Source: Enterococcus_E cecorum_C (lineage in GTDB: Bacteria > Bacillota > Bacilli > Lactobacillales > Enterococcaceae). From it: DNA of 64,000 nucleotides. The position numbers were made by a program, and so were the translations under genes. A model generated the notes under the pieces. The model searched no databases and was not told where the DNA came from. It saw only the letters and a program-made list of their open reading frames with translations. The stretch's first letter is position 1; each line of letters opens with the position of its first letter. Positions 25,291-35,869 of the stretch are shown one piece after another. Where the stretch lies: contig NZ_JBQKFH010000004.1 of the NCBI RefSeq assembly GCF_052119425.1, positions 24,271 through 88,270 on the forward strand, in the 5' to 3' direction.

Positions 25291-27045
25291 TTATTTGACC
25301 ACTGCTAAAATATTTTTCACAATATTTTCCACCGTGATGCCATTTTCAGCTAATAATTCACTGGCTACATAACGGTCATGGAAAGCTTTATCTAAACCGT
25401 AATTTTGCACTTTCACATCGGTATTGCCTAAAAAGCTTGCGACCGTTTGACCATAGCCACCATCGGTAATGCCATCTTCTAACGTCACCACTAGTTGATG
25501 ATTATTGGTTAATTCTGTTAATAATGTTTCATCCACACCAGAGATAAATTTAGGATTAATCAAGGTTGCTTGGATATTTTCCTTAGCTAGTGCGGCGATG
25601 ACTTCTTCGGCTAAACCAAAGAAATTACCGACCCCCATTACGGCGACCTTGTTTCCTGCTTGAACGACTTCATTTTGATAAAGTTGATTATAATCCGTCG
25701 TATCTGCTTTTCCTGTGCTGCGTAATGGCCCCACTGGTACACGAATGGCTACTGGATGAATGGTTTGTTCCAAGGACCAATCAAGCATCGCCAAATATTC
25801 TTCTTGATTTGTTGGCGCAAGATAGACTAGGTTTGGAATATGACTTAAAAATGGAATATCAAAAATCCCTAGGTGGCTTTCATCATTCATGCCATTCACG
25901 GAAGCATTATAAACCAAAATCGTTCCTGGCAAATCATTTAAGGCTAAGTCATGTGAAACTTGATCATAGCTACGTTGCATAAAGGTTGAATTGACCACCC
26001 AAACTGGTTTAGCCCCATTTTTAGCCAAGCCTGCTGTCATGGTTGCTGCTTGTTGTTCGGCAATACCAACATCAATAAATTGTTTGCCTAATTGTTTACG
26101 TTGTTCAGGATTAAATAGCATCATCGGAGTGCCTGCATTCACTGCGACCACTGTTTTATCCTTTTGCATTTTTTCCCACAAAAATTCTGTGGTGAGATTG
26201 CTGTATGTTTTCGCCCCGATACCGCGTTTGACATATTCGCCGGTTTCAAGACTAAATGGACCACCTGCATGGAATTTTTCACGATTTTCTTCTGCAAATT
26301 TGAAGCCTTTTCCCTTCACCGTATGTATATGTAACAACACAGGGTGATCCACATCTTTGACCGATTCAAACAAGTCGATTAAAGCATCTAAATCATTACC
26401 TTCATCTAAATAATGATATTCAAAGCCTAGTGATTGAAAGAAATTATCTTTCGCTTGACCATTTGATTCGCGCAAAGCTTTTAAATTACGATATAACCCA
26501 CCGAAGTTATCTGCAATTGATTGGTCATTATCGTTTACAATCACGATGATATTGCTGTTTTGTTCGGCGATATTATTCAATCCTTCAAAGGCCAATCCAC
26601 CAGACAATGAGCCATCGCCAATTAGCGCCACAACATTGTAATTTTCTTGCTTTAAATCACGGGCCACCGCAATCCCATTCGCTAAAGCCAGCGAAGTCGA
26701 AGTATGCCCCACTGTGAATAAGTCATGTTCGCTTTCTTTCGGGTTGGTATAGCCAGACACATCATCAAAATGCGCAGGATCTAAAAAGGCTTGGGCACGA
26801 CCGGTTAACATCTTGTGGATATACGTTTGGTGTGAAATATCAAAAACCAACTTATCCACCGGTGAATTGAACACACGATGTAAAGCCACAGTCATTTCGA
26901 CCACACCTAAATTTGGCCCATTGTGACCGCCGTGTTGACTAATTTTGTTCAATAAAGCAGTGCGCGCTTCATCGACTAAAGTATGTAGTTCTGAACGATT
27001 TAATTGTTTTAAATCTTTGGCATCAGTAATTTTTTCAAGAATCAT
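25291..27045 (-). CDS. 1-deoxy-D-xylulose-5-phosphate synthase-like transketolase
   Basis: 584 residues, about 40-50 shorter than usual DXS. Order: thiamine-diphosphate domain with VVALIGDGSLSGGLAFEGLN near 138-157 and the paired Asn-Asp in IVIVNDNDQS near 169; the substrate-site sequences FDISHQTYIHKMLTGR near 68-83 and GHTSTSLALANG near 113-124; the transketolase pyrimidine domain (IDVGIAEQQA near 324-333); and a C-terminal domain. Canonical enzymes make DXP for the MEP isoprenoid pathway or for thiamine and pyridoxal. Enterococci normally use the mevalonate route, so this is an orphan DXS-like enzyme and its role is open. RBS AAGGATTG; own terminator. Confidence 0.8.
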   Translation of the reverse strand: MILEKITDAKDLKQLNRSELHTLVDEARTALLNKISQHGGHNGPNLGVVEMTVALHRVFNSPVDKLVFDISHQTYIHKMLTGRAQAFLDPAHFDDVSGYTNPKESEHDLFTVGHTSTSLALANGIAVARDLKQENYNVVALIGDGSLSGGLAFEGLNNIAEQNSNIIVIVNDNDQSIADNFGGLYRNLKALRESNGQAKDNFFQSLGFEYHYLDEGNDLDALIDLFESVKDVDHPVLLHIHTVKGKGFKFAEENREKFHAGGPFSLETGEYVKRGIGAKTYSNLTTEFLWEKMQKDKTVVAVNAGTPMMLFNPEQRKQLGKQFIDVGIAEQQAATMTAGLAKNGAKPVWVVNSTFMQRSYDQVSHDLALNDLPGTILVYNASVNGMNDESHLGIFDIPFLSHIPNLVYLAPTNQEEYLAMLDWSLEQTIHPVAIRVPVGPLRSTGKADTTDYNQLYQNEVVQAGNKVAVMGVGNFFGLAEEVIAALAKENIQATLINPKFISGVDETLLTELTNNHQLVVTLEDGITDGGYGQTVASFLGNTDVKVQNYGLDKAFHDRYVASELLAENGITVENIVKNILAVVK

Positions 27046-27316
27046 GTTTCATCAATCCTTTTATGTATTATTGCACAAAAATTATCATACACCTTAAACC
27101 TAACTTTAAGGCAAGCGAAAAACAGGATTTTTTACTAAATTCCGCTGTATTTTGTCATCCATATGCTAGAATGAAGGAAAATAAAGTGAAAGAAAGATAT
27201 TACCTTTTATAAATTTATCTCATCCGACCAAACTTCTGATATTTTGTCGAGTGTCTCTCATTCATCCATGATAAGATAAGGTCAAGTTAGCTAACAAAAC
27301 ACAGATGGAGGACAAT

Positions 27317-28177
27317 ATGCTTAAACAATTAAATCATTGCATGCAACTCATCGAACAATATCTTGATAGTCCCGATACTATGGAGCAAATCGCCCAACAA
27401 AGCCAGTGGCCCATGCTAGATATCAAACAAGTTTTCTTTTATTTGACGGGAATGAGTCTGGTGGAATATATCAAAAATCGCAAACTCTCCCTAGCCACAC
27501 AAAAACTATTAACTGGCAAATCAGTCACAGAAACAGCTTTTGAAAGTGGCTATCAGTCCGTCGATGGATTTACTCGCGCTTACAAAAAATTTAGCGGAAT
27601 GCTGCCATCTGAAGTCTATCAAAAACAACGCGGTCGAAGATTTGAACCTATTCAATTTAAAATAACTGTTCATGGAGGAAATCAAATGGAATATCAATTA
27701 ATCGAAAAACCCGCCTTCACCTTTGCCGGAGTTAGTAAACGGGTCAAGATGCAATTTGAAGGCGTGAATCAAGAAATCGTTGCCCTAGCTCAAAGCATCA
27801 CGGAAATACAACGAAATTTAATGCATCAATTAAAAAACGGAGAGCCAAATGAAATTCTGAATATTTCTTATCAAGCGGATCGACAATTTTTAGCCGAAGA
27901 AGGCCAACTGACACATATGATTGGGGTTATTACTAAAGAGCGTAATTTACCAGAAGGCCTAGATTATTTAGAAATGCCAGCTTCTACGTGGGCAGTCTTT
28001 CCAAATGAAGGACCTTTCCCTGAAACCCTTCAGCAAACAATGGCCAATATCTATACAGATTGGTTAGTGAATCATGATTATCAATTAGCGGACTCACTTT
28101 CCTTTTCATTTACCAAGATGGATCCTGAAAAATCTGGTTTTGCCTATAGTGAGATTTGGATTCCTGTCAAAAAATAA
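27317..28177 (+). CDS. AraC-family regulator with GyrI-like effector-binding domain
   Basis: 286 residues from the ATG at 27317; GGAGG lies 6 bp upstream and removes the ATG at 27305 as a start. Residues 1-105 are the double HTH of the AraC family (TMEQIAQQSQ and the second helix TETAFESGYQSVDGFTRAYKKF). After Met121 comes a GyrI-like/BacT effector domain (about 121-286) with V-F-P-N-E-G-P-F-P and W-I-P-V-K strands. Such proteins bind hydrophobic cations or small drugs. Target genes are not evident nearby. An internal RBS precedes Met121, so a separate GyrI-like product is conceivable. Confidence 0.85.
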   Translation: MLKQLNHCMQLIEQYLDSPDTMEQIAQQSQWPMLDIKQVFFYLTGMSLVEYIKNRKLSLATQKLLTGKSVTETAFESGYQSVDGFTRAYKKFSGMLPSEVYQKQRGRRFEPIQFKITVHGGNQMEYQLIEKPAFTFAGVSKRVKMQFEGVNQEIVALAQSITEIQRNLMHQLKNGEPNEILNISYQADRQFLAEEGQLTHMIGVITKERNLPEGLDYLEMPASTWAVFPNEGPFPETLQQTMANIYTDWLVNHDYQLADSLSFSFTKMDPEKSGFAYSEIWIPVKK

Positions 28178-28181
28178 CACT

Positions 28182-28226
28182 AAAAAGTCTATCCCACATT
28201 TAAACATGAGGTGGATAGACTTTTTG
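28182..28226 (+). terminator. Terminator of the AraC-family gene
   Basis: AAAAAGTCTATCC / GGATAGACTTTTT stem. The 28227-28440 stretch contains nothing I can identify. Confidence 0.92.
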
Positions 28227-28440
28227 TTTTAATTTAGACTTTCCAACACACAGACAATTCCTTCTACAATAACATTCAATACCACTTCCACCAACCCAGC
28301 AATAAAATGGTTTTTGAAATTTGAGTCCACGCAAACCACATCCTGAATTCTTTTGCTAGTTTCATTTTAACCGTTTACTTACTATAATTCCTGAGGCTAA
28401 GGACTGAATCTTCTAAGTAGACAACTTTTTCAGGATACAC

Positions 28441-28471
28441 AAAAAGCCCAGGAATTGCTCCTGAGCCTTTT
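28441..28471 (-). terminator. rpoBC operon terminator
   Basis: AAAAGCCCAGGA / TCCTGAGCCTTTT stem with 5-nt loop, 14 bp after the rpoC stop. Confidence 0.88.
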
Positions 28472-28484
28472 GTTCTATGATTGA

Positions 28485-31400
28485 TTATAGTAAATCGTTA
28501 TTGTTTAAAGCATCTTCGGCAGCTAGTTGTGCTTCTACATCAGAAATGCTATACACGTTTTCGCTAGTTAAAGTTGCTTCTTTTGGTTCCATATTGCGGT
28601 AACGAGCCATACCGGTACCTGCAGGAATAATCTTACCGATGATAACATTTTCCTTCAAGCCTAGCAATGGATCTTTCTTACCACGGATAGCAGCATCTGT
28701 TAACACACGAGTTGTTTCTTGGAAGGAAGCAGCAGATAAGAAGCTGTTTGTTTCCAAGGATGCTTTCGTAATACCTAGCAATACTGGACGAGAAGTTGCT
28801 GGCACACCACCGTTTACGATTGTTTCGTAGTTTTGGTCTTTAAAGTCAGCAATATCCATTAAAGTACCTGGTAAGATGTTTGTGTCACCTGGATCCATTA
28901 CACGGACTTTACGTAACATTTGACGAACCATTACTTCGATATGTTTATCCCCGATTTCTACCCCTTGCATACGGTATACACGTTGTACTTCGCGCAATAG
29001 GTAAGTTTCAACAGATAATACATCGCGAACTTGAAGTAATTGTTTAGGATCAATTGAACCTTCTGTTAATGGTTGACCACGGTGTACGATGTCGCCTTGA
29101 GCCACTTTCATACGCGCAGTAAATGGTACAGTATAAGTACGAGTATCAGTTTTACCTTTAATCGTCACTTCTTTGGTACGAGTTGAAGCTTCTTCGTTAA
29201 TCTCAATGACTTCACCAGTTACTTCAGTGATCACGGCTTGCCCTTTAGGATTACGTGCTTCAAAAATTTCTTGGACACGAGGAAGACCTTGAGTGATATC
29301 ATCTCCGGCAACCCCACCGGTATGGAAAGTACGCATGGTTAACTGAGTACCAGGTTCACCGATTGATTGCGCAGCGATTGTACCGACTGCTTCACCGACT
29401 TCCACTTCACTACCAGTAGCCAAGTTGCGTCCATAACAGTGTTTACATACCCCATGACGTGTATTACATGTAAATACTGAACGAATCGTTACTTCTTCAA
29501 TTCCTGCATCCACGATTTGTTTAGCAATGTCTTCTGTAATCAATTCATTTGAACCGATGATTACTTCACCAGTATTTGGATTGATAACAGATTTACGAGT
29601 ATAACGACCAATCATGCGTTCTTCAAGAGATTCGATATTTTCGTTACCTTCTTTAATCGCACGGATAACTAAACCGCGGTCAGTACCACAATCATCTTCA
29701 CGAATAATGACATCTTGTGCCACGTCAACCAAACGACGAGTCAAGTAACCTGAGTCGGCAGTCTTCAAGGCAGTATCGGTCATTCCTTTACGAGCTCCGT
29801 GAGTAGAGATGAACATTTCCAAGACAGATAGTCCTTCACGGAAGTTAGAGATGATTGGCAATTCCATGATTCGACCATTTGGAGCGGCCATCAAACCACG
29901 CATTCCGGCAAGCTGTGTAAAGTTAGAGATGTTACCACGAGCTCCAGAATCTGACATCATGAAGATTGGGTTTTTAGAGTCCAAACCTTCCATCAGTTTC
30001 TTTTGAATTTGGTCTTTGGCATCATTCCAAACACCGATAACACGCTCATATCTTTCGTCATCCGTAATCAAACCACGACGGAAAGTACGCGTAATATTGT
30101 CAACTTGTTTGTGGGCATTTTCGATAATATCATGTTTTTCGTGTAAGACCATGATATCGGCAATCCCTACAGTAATACCCGCTAAAGTAGAATGTTTGTA
30201 ACCTAAGTCTTTCATTCTATCTAGCATGTGAGAAGTTTCAGTGACTTTGAATCGTTTGAAGACTTCAGCGATAATATTTCCTAAGTCTTTCTTCTTAAAT
30301 GGCTTAACTAATTCTTGACCCGCAATTAACGCTTTAATATCCGTACCAGGTGCAACAAAGTATTTATCCGGTGTTTGGACGGTTAAGTTAAAGCTGCTTG
30401 GTTCGTTTAAGTAAGGGAATTCTTGTGGCATGATTGAGTTGAAGATAATCTTACCAACAGTCGTTACCATTAACTTAGATTTTTGTTCTTCAGTAAATGG
30501 TTTGTCCCCTAAGGTATTTGGATTCACAGCGATACGAGAATGTAGGTGCACATAGCCATTGCGCCATGCAGTTACCGCTTCGTCCATATCGCGGAAAATC
30601 ATGCCTTCACCTTCACGACCAGCTTCTTCCATGGTTAAGTAGTAGTTACCTAAGACCATATCTTGAGAAGGAGTTACGACTGGTTTACCATCTTTAGGGT
30701 TCAAGATGTTTTGAGCCGCTAACATCAACATTCTTGCTTCGGCTTGAGCTTCTTCATTCAATGGTACGTGAACCGCCATTTGGTCCCCGTCAAAGTCCGC
30801 GTTGTAGGCTTCACATACTAATGGGTGCAAACGAATCGCACGGCCTTCAACTAAGACTGGTTCAAAGGCTTGGATACCTAGACGGTGCAAGGTAGGTGCG
30901 CGGTTAAGTAGTACTGGGTGTTCTTTAATTACATCTTCCAATACATCCCAAACATCATCTTCTTGACGTTCGATTTTGCGTTTGGCATTTTTAATATTTG
31001 AAGCTAATTCGCGTTTTACTAATTCATGCATGACGAATGGTTTGAATAATTCAATCGCCATTTCTTTTGGTAAACCACATTGATACATCTTCAAGAATGG
31101 TCCAACTACGATAACTGAACGTCCTGAGTAGTCAACACGTTTACCTAATAAGTTTTGACGGAAGCGACCTTGTTTCCCTTTCAACATGTGTGATAGAGAT
31201 TTCAATGGACGGTTACCTGGACCTGTTACTGGACGGCCACGACGACCATTGTCAATTAAGGCATCCACCGCTTCTTGTAACATACGTTTTTCGTTTTGAA
31301 CGATGATACTTGGGGCATTTAAGTCTAATAAACGTTTCAAACGATTATTACGGTTAATCACACGACGATATAAGTCATTCAAGTCAGAAGTCGCAAAACG

Positions 31401-32141
31401 GCCACCTTCTAATTGAACCATTGGACGTAAATCAGGTGGAATAACTGGAATAACATCCATCACCATCCAGCTTGGTTTATTACCAGAAGAACGGAATGCT
31501 TCTAAAATATCTAAACGACGGATTGCGCGTGTACGTTTTTGACCAGAAGCTGTTTTTAATTCTTCTTTTAATTCAGCAACTTCTGCTTCTAAATCGACAC
31601 CTTCTAATAATTGTTTCACCGCTTCAGCACCCATCGCAGCCGTAAATTCTTGGCCGTATTGTTCACGTTTTTCACGGTATTCACGTTCTGTTAATAATTG
31701 TTTTTTCTCTAAGCTTGTGTTACCTGGATCGATTACGACATAAGAAGCAAAATAGATGATTTCTTCTAATGCACGAGGGCTCATATCTAGGACTAATCCC
31801 ATACGTGATGGAATCCCTTTGAAGTACCAAATATGTGATACAGGAGCAGCTAATTCGATGTGGCCCATACGTTCGCGGCGCACTTTAGAACGAGTTACTT
31901 CTACCCCACAACGGTCACAAGTAATCCCTTTGTAGCGGATTCTCTTATATTTACCACAAGCACATTCCCAGTCTTTTGTAGGACCGAAAATACGTTCATC
32001 AAACAAGCCTTCGCGTTCAGGCTTTAAGGTACGATAGTTAATGGTTTCTGGTTTTTTTACTTCACCAAAAGACCAGCTTCTGATTTTCTCGGGAGAAGCC
32101 AAACCTATTTGCATACTTTCGAAATTATTTACATCGATCAA
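28485..32141 (-). CDS. rpoC: DNA-directed RNA polymerase subunit beta'
   Basis: 1218 residues, full length. The N-terminal zinc ribbon CACGKYKRIRYKGITCDRC lies near 60-78. The catalytic Mg site NADFDGDQMAVH is near 447-458, and the second cysteine cluster with C-N-T-R-H-G-V-C-K-H-C-Y-G is near 890-902. The C-terminus is short as in other Lactobacillales. The start is TTG, preceded by GGAGGG at about 9 bp; no better ATG exists and the product begins MIDVNNFESMQIGLA as in E. faecalis. Lies 116 bp after rpoB with a stem-loop in the gap; terminator follows. Confidence 0.98.
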   Translation of the reverse strand: MIDVNNFESMQIGLASPEKIRSWSFGEVKKPETINYRTLKPEREGLFDERIFGPTKDWECACGKYKRIRYKGITCDRCGVEVTRSKVRRERMGHIELAAPVSHIWYFKGIPSRMGLVLDMSPRALEEIIYFASYVVIDPGNTSLEKKQLLTEREYREKREQYGQEFTAAMGAEAVKQLLEGVDLEAEVAELKEELKTASGQKRTRAIRRLDILEAFRSSGNKPSWMVMDVIPVIPPDLRPMVQLEGGRFATSDLNDLYRRVINRNNRLKRLLDLNAPSIIVQNEKRMLQEAVDALIDNGRRGRPVTGPGNRPLKSLSHMLKGKQGRFRQNLLGKRVDYSGRSVIVVGPFLKMYQCGLPKEMAIELFKPFVMHELVKRELASNIKNAKRKIERQEDDVWDVLEDVIKEHPVLLNRAPTLHRLGIQAFEPVLVEGRAIRLHPLVCEAYNADFDGDQMAVHVPLNEEAQAEARMLMLAAQNILNPKDGKPVVTPSQDMVLGNYYLTMEEAGREGEGMIFRDMDEAVTAWRNGYVHLHSRIAVNPNTLGDKPFTEEQKSKLMVTTVGKIIFNSIMPQEFPYLNEPSSFNLTVQTPDKYFVAPGTDIKALIAGQELVKPFKKKDLGNIIAEVFKRFKVTETSHMLDRMKDLGYKHSTLAGITVGIADIMVLHEKHDIIENAHKQVDNITRTFRRGLITDDERYERVIGVWNDAKDQIQKKLMEGLDSKNPIFMMSDSGARGNISNFTQLAGMRGLMAAPNGRIMELPIISNFREGLSVLEMFISTHGARKGMTDTALKTADSGYLTRRLVDVAQDVIIREDDCGTDRGLVIRAIKEGNENIESLEERMIGRYTRKSVINPNTGEVIIGSNELITEDIAKQIVDAGIEEVTIRSVFTCNTRHGVCKHCYGRNLATGSEVEVGEAVGTIAAQSIGEPGTQLTMRTFHTGGVAGDDITQGLPRVQEIFEARNPKGQAVITEVTGEVIEINEEASTRTKEVTIKGKTDTRTYTVPFTARMKVAQGDIVHRGQPLTEGSIDPKQLLQVRDVLSVETYLLREVQRVYRMQGVEIGDKHIEVMVRQMLRKVRVMDPGDTNILPGTLMDIADFKDQNYETIVNGGVPATSRPVLLGITKASLETNSFLSAASFQETTRVLTDAAIRGKKDPLLGLKENVIIGKIIPAGTGMARYRNMEPKEATLTSENVYSISDVEAQLAAEDALNNNDLL

Positions 32142-32187
32142 AAGGGGTTCCCTCCATTTCCTTTTTTCACTCGATTTTATACAGCAA

Positions 32188-32228
32188 GATAAGCGGGCAG
32201 AAAATCATCCTTTCTGCCACTACTTATC
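32188..32228 (-). other. Stem-loop in the rpoB-rpoC intergenic region
   Basis: GGCAGAAA (32196-32203) pairs with TTTCTGCC (32211-32218), extended by GATAAG (32188-32193) and CTTATC (32223-32228). No T-run, so probably an mRNA processing or stability element rather than a terminator. Confidence 0.5.
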
Positions 32229-32257
32229 ATTCATTTATACTTTTGACAAGCACGATT

Positions 32258-35200
32258 TTAGGCTTCGTCGTTGTCCTCTTCTTCGGCTTGACTAGCGGCT
32301 AAAGCTTCTTCTTCAGCTTTGCGTTGTGCTTCTTGTTGGGCTTTTTGTTTTTCAGCATATTTTGTTAAAGCATCAACGGTAATTAAATCATCGTCATCAT
32401 CCATGTCACGTAATTCAATTTCTTGATCGTCAATGTCTAATACGCGCATATCTAAACCAAGAGATTGTAATTCTTTGACTAATACGCGGAATGATTCTGG
32501 CACACCTGGTTTTGGAATTGGTTCACCTTTCACGATGGCTTCGTAAGTTTTCACACGTCCGACAACATCATCTGACTTGTAAGTTAAGATTTCTTGTAGG
32601 GTATAAGCAGCACCGTAAGCTTCCAGTGCCCATACTTCCATTTCCCCGAAACGTTGTCCACCAAATTGAGCTTTACCTCCAAGTGGTTGTTGGGTAACTA
32701 ATGAGTATGGTCCAATTGAACGGGCATGTAGTTTGTCATCAACCATGTGGGCTAATTTAATCATATACATGACACCGACAGAAATACGGCCATCGAATGG
32801 TTCCCCTGTACGTCCGTCGTAAAGGATGGTTTTCGCATCTTTGGCTAAACCAGCTTCACGAACCGTTGCCCATACATCTTCATCGCTCGCACCATCAAAT
32901 ACAGGTGTTGCTACATGGATACCAAGGGCACGCGCAGCCATACCTAAGTGTAATTCTAATACTTGTCCGATGTTCATACGTGATGGCACCCCTAATGGAT
33001 TCAACATGATATCCACTGGTGTTCCGTCTGGTAAGAATGGCATATCTTCTTCCGGCATAATACGGGAAACAACCCCTTTATTACCGTGACGACCGGCCAT
33101 TTTATCCCCTTCATGGATTTTACGTTTTTGAACAATATAAACACGTACTAACATATTTACGCCTGGTGATAATTCATCGCCAGCTTCACGTGTAAAGATC
33201 TTCACATCGTGGACAATACCGCCACCGCCATGAGGAACACGAAGAGAAGTATCACGAACTTCACGCGCTTTTTCACCGAAGATTGCGTGTAATAGACGTT
33301 CTTCAGCAGATAATTCAGTCACTCCTTTTGGTGTCACTTTACCTACTAATAAGTCCCCGTCTTTTACTTCTGCCCCGATGCGGATAATACCCATTTCATC
33401 AAGGTTCTTCAAGGCATCTTCACCCACGTTTGGAATTTCGCGAGTGATTTCTTCAGGTCCTAATTTGGTATCACGTGCTTCTGATTCGTACTCTTCAATA
33501 TGCACAGAAGTATACACATCATCTTTTACTAAACGACGGCTCATGATAACCGCATCTTCATAGTTGTAACCTTCCCATGTCATGAAGGCAACTAAGACGT
33601 TTTGACCTAAAGCTAATTCTCCACCTTCCATTGATGGACCGTCTGCTAAAGTATCGCCTTTAGCCACGCGTTCATGCAATTGAACTAATGGACGTTGGTT
33701 GTAACTTGTTCCTGAGTTTGAACGACGGAATTTCGTTACTTTATATTTATCTAAGGTACCATCTTCACGGCGAACGCGAATTTCACTTGCATCCACGTAT
33801 TCAACGATACCATCGTGTTTACATAATAAAGCTGCTCCAGAGTCATGCGCTGATTTGTATTCCATACCAGTACCAACCCATGGTGCTTTAGGATTAATCA
33901 AAGGCACTGCTTGACGTTGCATGTTGGCCCCCATCAAGGCACGGTTAGAGTCATCGTTTTCTAAGAATGGGATACATGCAGTCGCCACGGCAACTACTTG
34001 TTTAGGAGATACGTCCATGTAGTCTACTTTTTCAACAGCAACTTCGATATTTTCACTTGTTGCACGCGCCATGACAACAGGTTCAGCAAACGTACCATCT
34101 TCGTTTAACTTACTGTTTGCTTGGGCCACAACATAATGGTCTTCGATATCAGCAGTTAGATAATCAATTTGATCGGTTACGCGTCCTGTTTCACGGTCTA
34201 CACGACGATATGGTGTTTCGATAAAGCCATATTTATTCACTTTCGCATAAGTCGCTAAACTGTTGATCAACCCGATGTTTGGACCTTCAGGCGTTTCAAT
34301 CGGACACATACGACCATAGTGAGAGTAGTGAACGTCACGAACTTCATATCCGGCACGATCACGCGTCAAACCACCAGGCCCTAACGCAGATAGACGACGT
34401 TTGTGGGCTAACTCACTTAGCGGGTTGGTTTGGTCCATGAATTGTGATAATTGAGAAGAACCAAAGAATTCTTTGATACTTGCCACTACTGGACGGATAT
34501 TGATTAATTGTTGTGGTGTTAATGTTTCAGTGTCTTGAATTGACATGCGTTCACGTACCACACGTTCCATACGCGCTAAACCAATACGGAATTGATTTTG
34601 TAATAACTCACCAACTGAACGGATTCGACGGTTTCCTAAGTGGTCGATATCATCTACTTTACCGATACCTTCCATTAGGTTTAGGAAGTAACTCATGCTT
34701 GCGATAATATCTGCAGGACGAATCGTGCGCACATCGCTTGGTAAGTAGCCATTGCCAATGATATTAATTTCACGTTCTGGATCTTTTGGTGAAAAGACTT
34801 TGATTACTTGAACAGTCATCGGCTCAGTGACAACCCCATCTTCTGAAGGATAGTAAGTCACGCTGTTTAAGCCGTTTTCTAATTGTTCGGCAATGCTATC
34901 GATGACTTGGTGTGTTAAGACTGTTCCTTGTTCAACTAAAATTTCACCTGTTTCAGGATCTACTAAAGTTTCAGCCAAAGTTAAGTTTAATAGACGTGTT
35001 TTTAAGTCTAATTTCTTATTCACTTTGTAGCGACCTACTGCAGCAAGGTCATAACGTTTTGGATCAAAGAAACGCGCATTTAAAAGATTTCTTGAGCTAT
35101 CAGCAGTCTTAGGTTCGCCTGGACGTAGACGCTCGTAAATATCTTTCAAACCTTCTTCTGTACGTGAATCACTTGCATTTTTGTGTAAGTCTTTTTCGAT

Positions 35201-35869
35201 AGTATTACGTAATGATTCGCTATCTCCGAAAATTTCAAAGATTGTATCATCTGAACCAAAACCTAACGCACGAACTAACACTGTCAATGGAATCTTACGG
35301 GTACGGTCAATACGTACATAAGAAATATCTTTACTATCTGTTTCCATTTCTAACCATGCGCCACGGTTAGGAATGACAGTTGAACCGAAACCTTCTTTAC
35401 CATTCTTATCTACTTTCCCATGGAAGTAAACACCCGGAGAACGGACTAATTGTGAAACGATAACACGTTCTGCCCCGTTGATGATAAAGGTTCCTTGTTC
35501 AGTCATTAATGGGAAATCGCCAAAGAATACTTCTTGTGACTTGATTTCGCCAGTTTCTCTATTTGTCAAACGTAATGTTACATGTAATGGTGCAGAATAG
35601 TTTGCATCGTGTGCACGTGCTTCATCTACATCATACTTAGGTGTCTTCAACTCATAATCTACGAATTCTAGAGATAAATTGCCGTTGAAATCTTCAATCG
35701 GTAAAATATCTTCAAACATTTCTCTTAGTCCTTCATCTAAGAACCATTGATAAGAATCTGTTTGAATCTCAATCAAATTCGGTAATTCCAATACTTCACT
35801 GATACGTGCGAAACTTCTACGTTCGCGGTGCTTTCCGTATTTTACTACGTGTCCAGCCAAGCTCTTCAC
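32258..35869 (-). CDS. rpoB: DNA-directed RNA polymerase subunit beta
   Basis: 1203 residues, full length. The sequence is extremely close to what I know of enterococcal RpoB. The rifampicin pocket reads SSQLSQFMDQTNPLSELAHK then RRLSALGPGG near 465-490, with the sensitive-type Asp, His and Ser at the classic 516, 526 and 531 positions (E. coli numbering). GEKAREVRDTSLRVPHGG and KMAGRHGNKGV are intact. The C-terminus carries an acidic Glu/Ala-rich tail. The called start is GTG at 35869; a TTG four codons later (MAGHVVKYG) has better spacing to GAAGGGG and is a serious alternative. Preceded by a long structured leader and a strong promoter. Confidence 0.98.
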   Translation of the reverse strand: MKSLAGHVVKYGKHRERRSFARISEVLELPNLIEIQTDSYQWFLDEGLREMFEDILPIEDFNGNLSLEFVDYELKTPKYDVDEARAHDANYSAPLHVTLRLTNRETGEIKSQEVFFGDFPLMTEQGTFIINGAERVIVSQLVRSPGVYFHGKVDKNGKEGFGSTVIPNRGAWLEMETDSKDISYVRIDRTRKIPLTVLVRALGFGSDDTIFEIFGDSESLRNTIEKDLHKNASDSRTEEGLKDIYERLRPGEPKTADSSRNLLNARFFDPKRYDLAAVGRYKVNKKLDLKTRLLNLTLAETLVDPETGEILVEQGTVLTHQVIDSIAEQLENGLNSVTYYPSEDGVVTEPMTVQVIKVFSPKDPEREINIIGNGYLPSDVRTIRPADIIASMSYFLNLMEGIGKVDDIDHLGNRRIRSVGELLQNQFRIGLARMERVVRERMSIQDTETLTPQQLINIRPVVASIKEFFGSSQLSQFMDQTNPLSELAHKRRLSALGPGGLTRDRAGYEVRDVHYSHYGRMCPIETPEGPNIGLINSLATYAKVNKYGFIETPYRRVDRETGRVTDQIDYLTADIEDHYVVAQANSKLNEDGTFAEPVVMARATSENIEVAVEKVDYMDVSPKQVVAVATACIPFLENDDSNRALMGANMQRQAVPLINPKAPWVGTGMEYKSAHDSGAALLCKHDGIVEYVDASEIRVRREDGTLDKYKVTKFRRSNSGTSYNQRPLVQLHERVAKGDTLADGPSMEGGELALGQNVLVAFMTWEGYNYEDAVIMSRRLVKDDVYTSVHIEEYESEARDTKLGPEEITREIPNVGEDALKNLDEMGIIRIGAEVKDGDLLVGKVTPKGVTELSAEERLLHAIFGEKAREVRDTSLRVPHGGGGIVHDVKIFTREAGDELSPGVNMLVRVYIVQKRKIHEGDKMAGRHGNKGVVSRIMPEEDMPFLPDGTPVDIMLNPLGVPSRMNIGQVLELHLGMAARALGIHVATPVFDGASDEDVWATVREAGLAKDAKTILYDGRTGEPFDGRISVGVMYMIKLAHMVDDKLHARSIGPYSLVTQQPLGGKAQFGGQRFGEMEVWALEAYGAAYTLQEILTYKSDDVVGRVKTYEAIVKGEPIPKPGVPESFRVLVKELQSLGLDMRVLDIDDQEIELRDMDDDDDLITVDALTKYAEKQKAQQEAQRKAEEEALAASQAEEEDNDEA

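Noticed and set aside
28639..35112. Many plus-strand ORFs opposite rpoC and rpoB
   Set aside because: They are antisense shadows of conserved coding sequence, without RBS or domain content.
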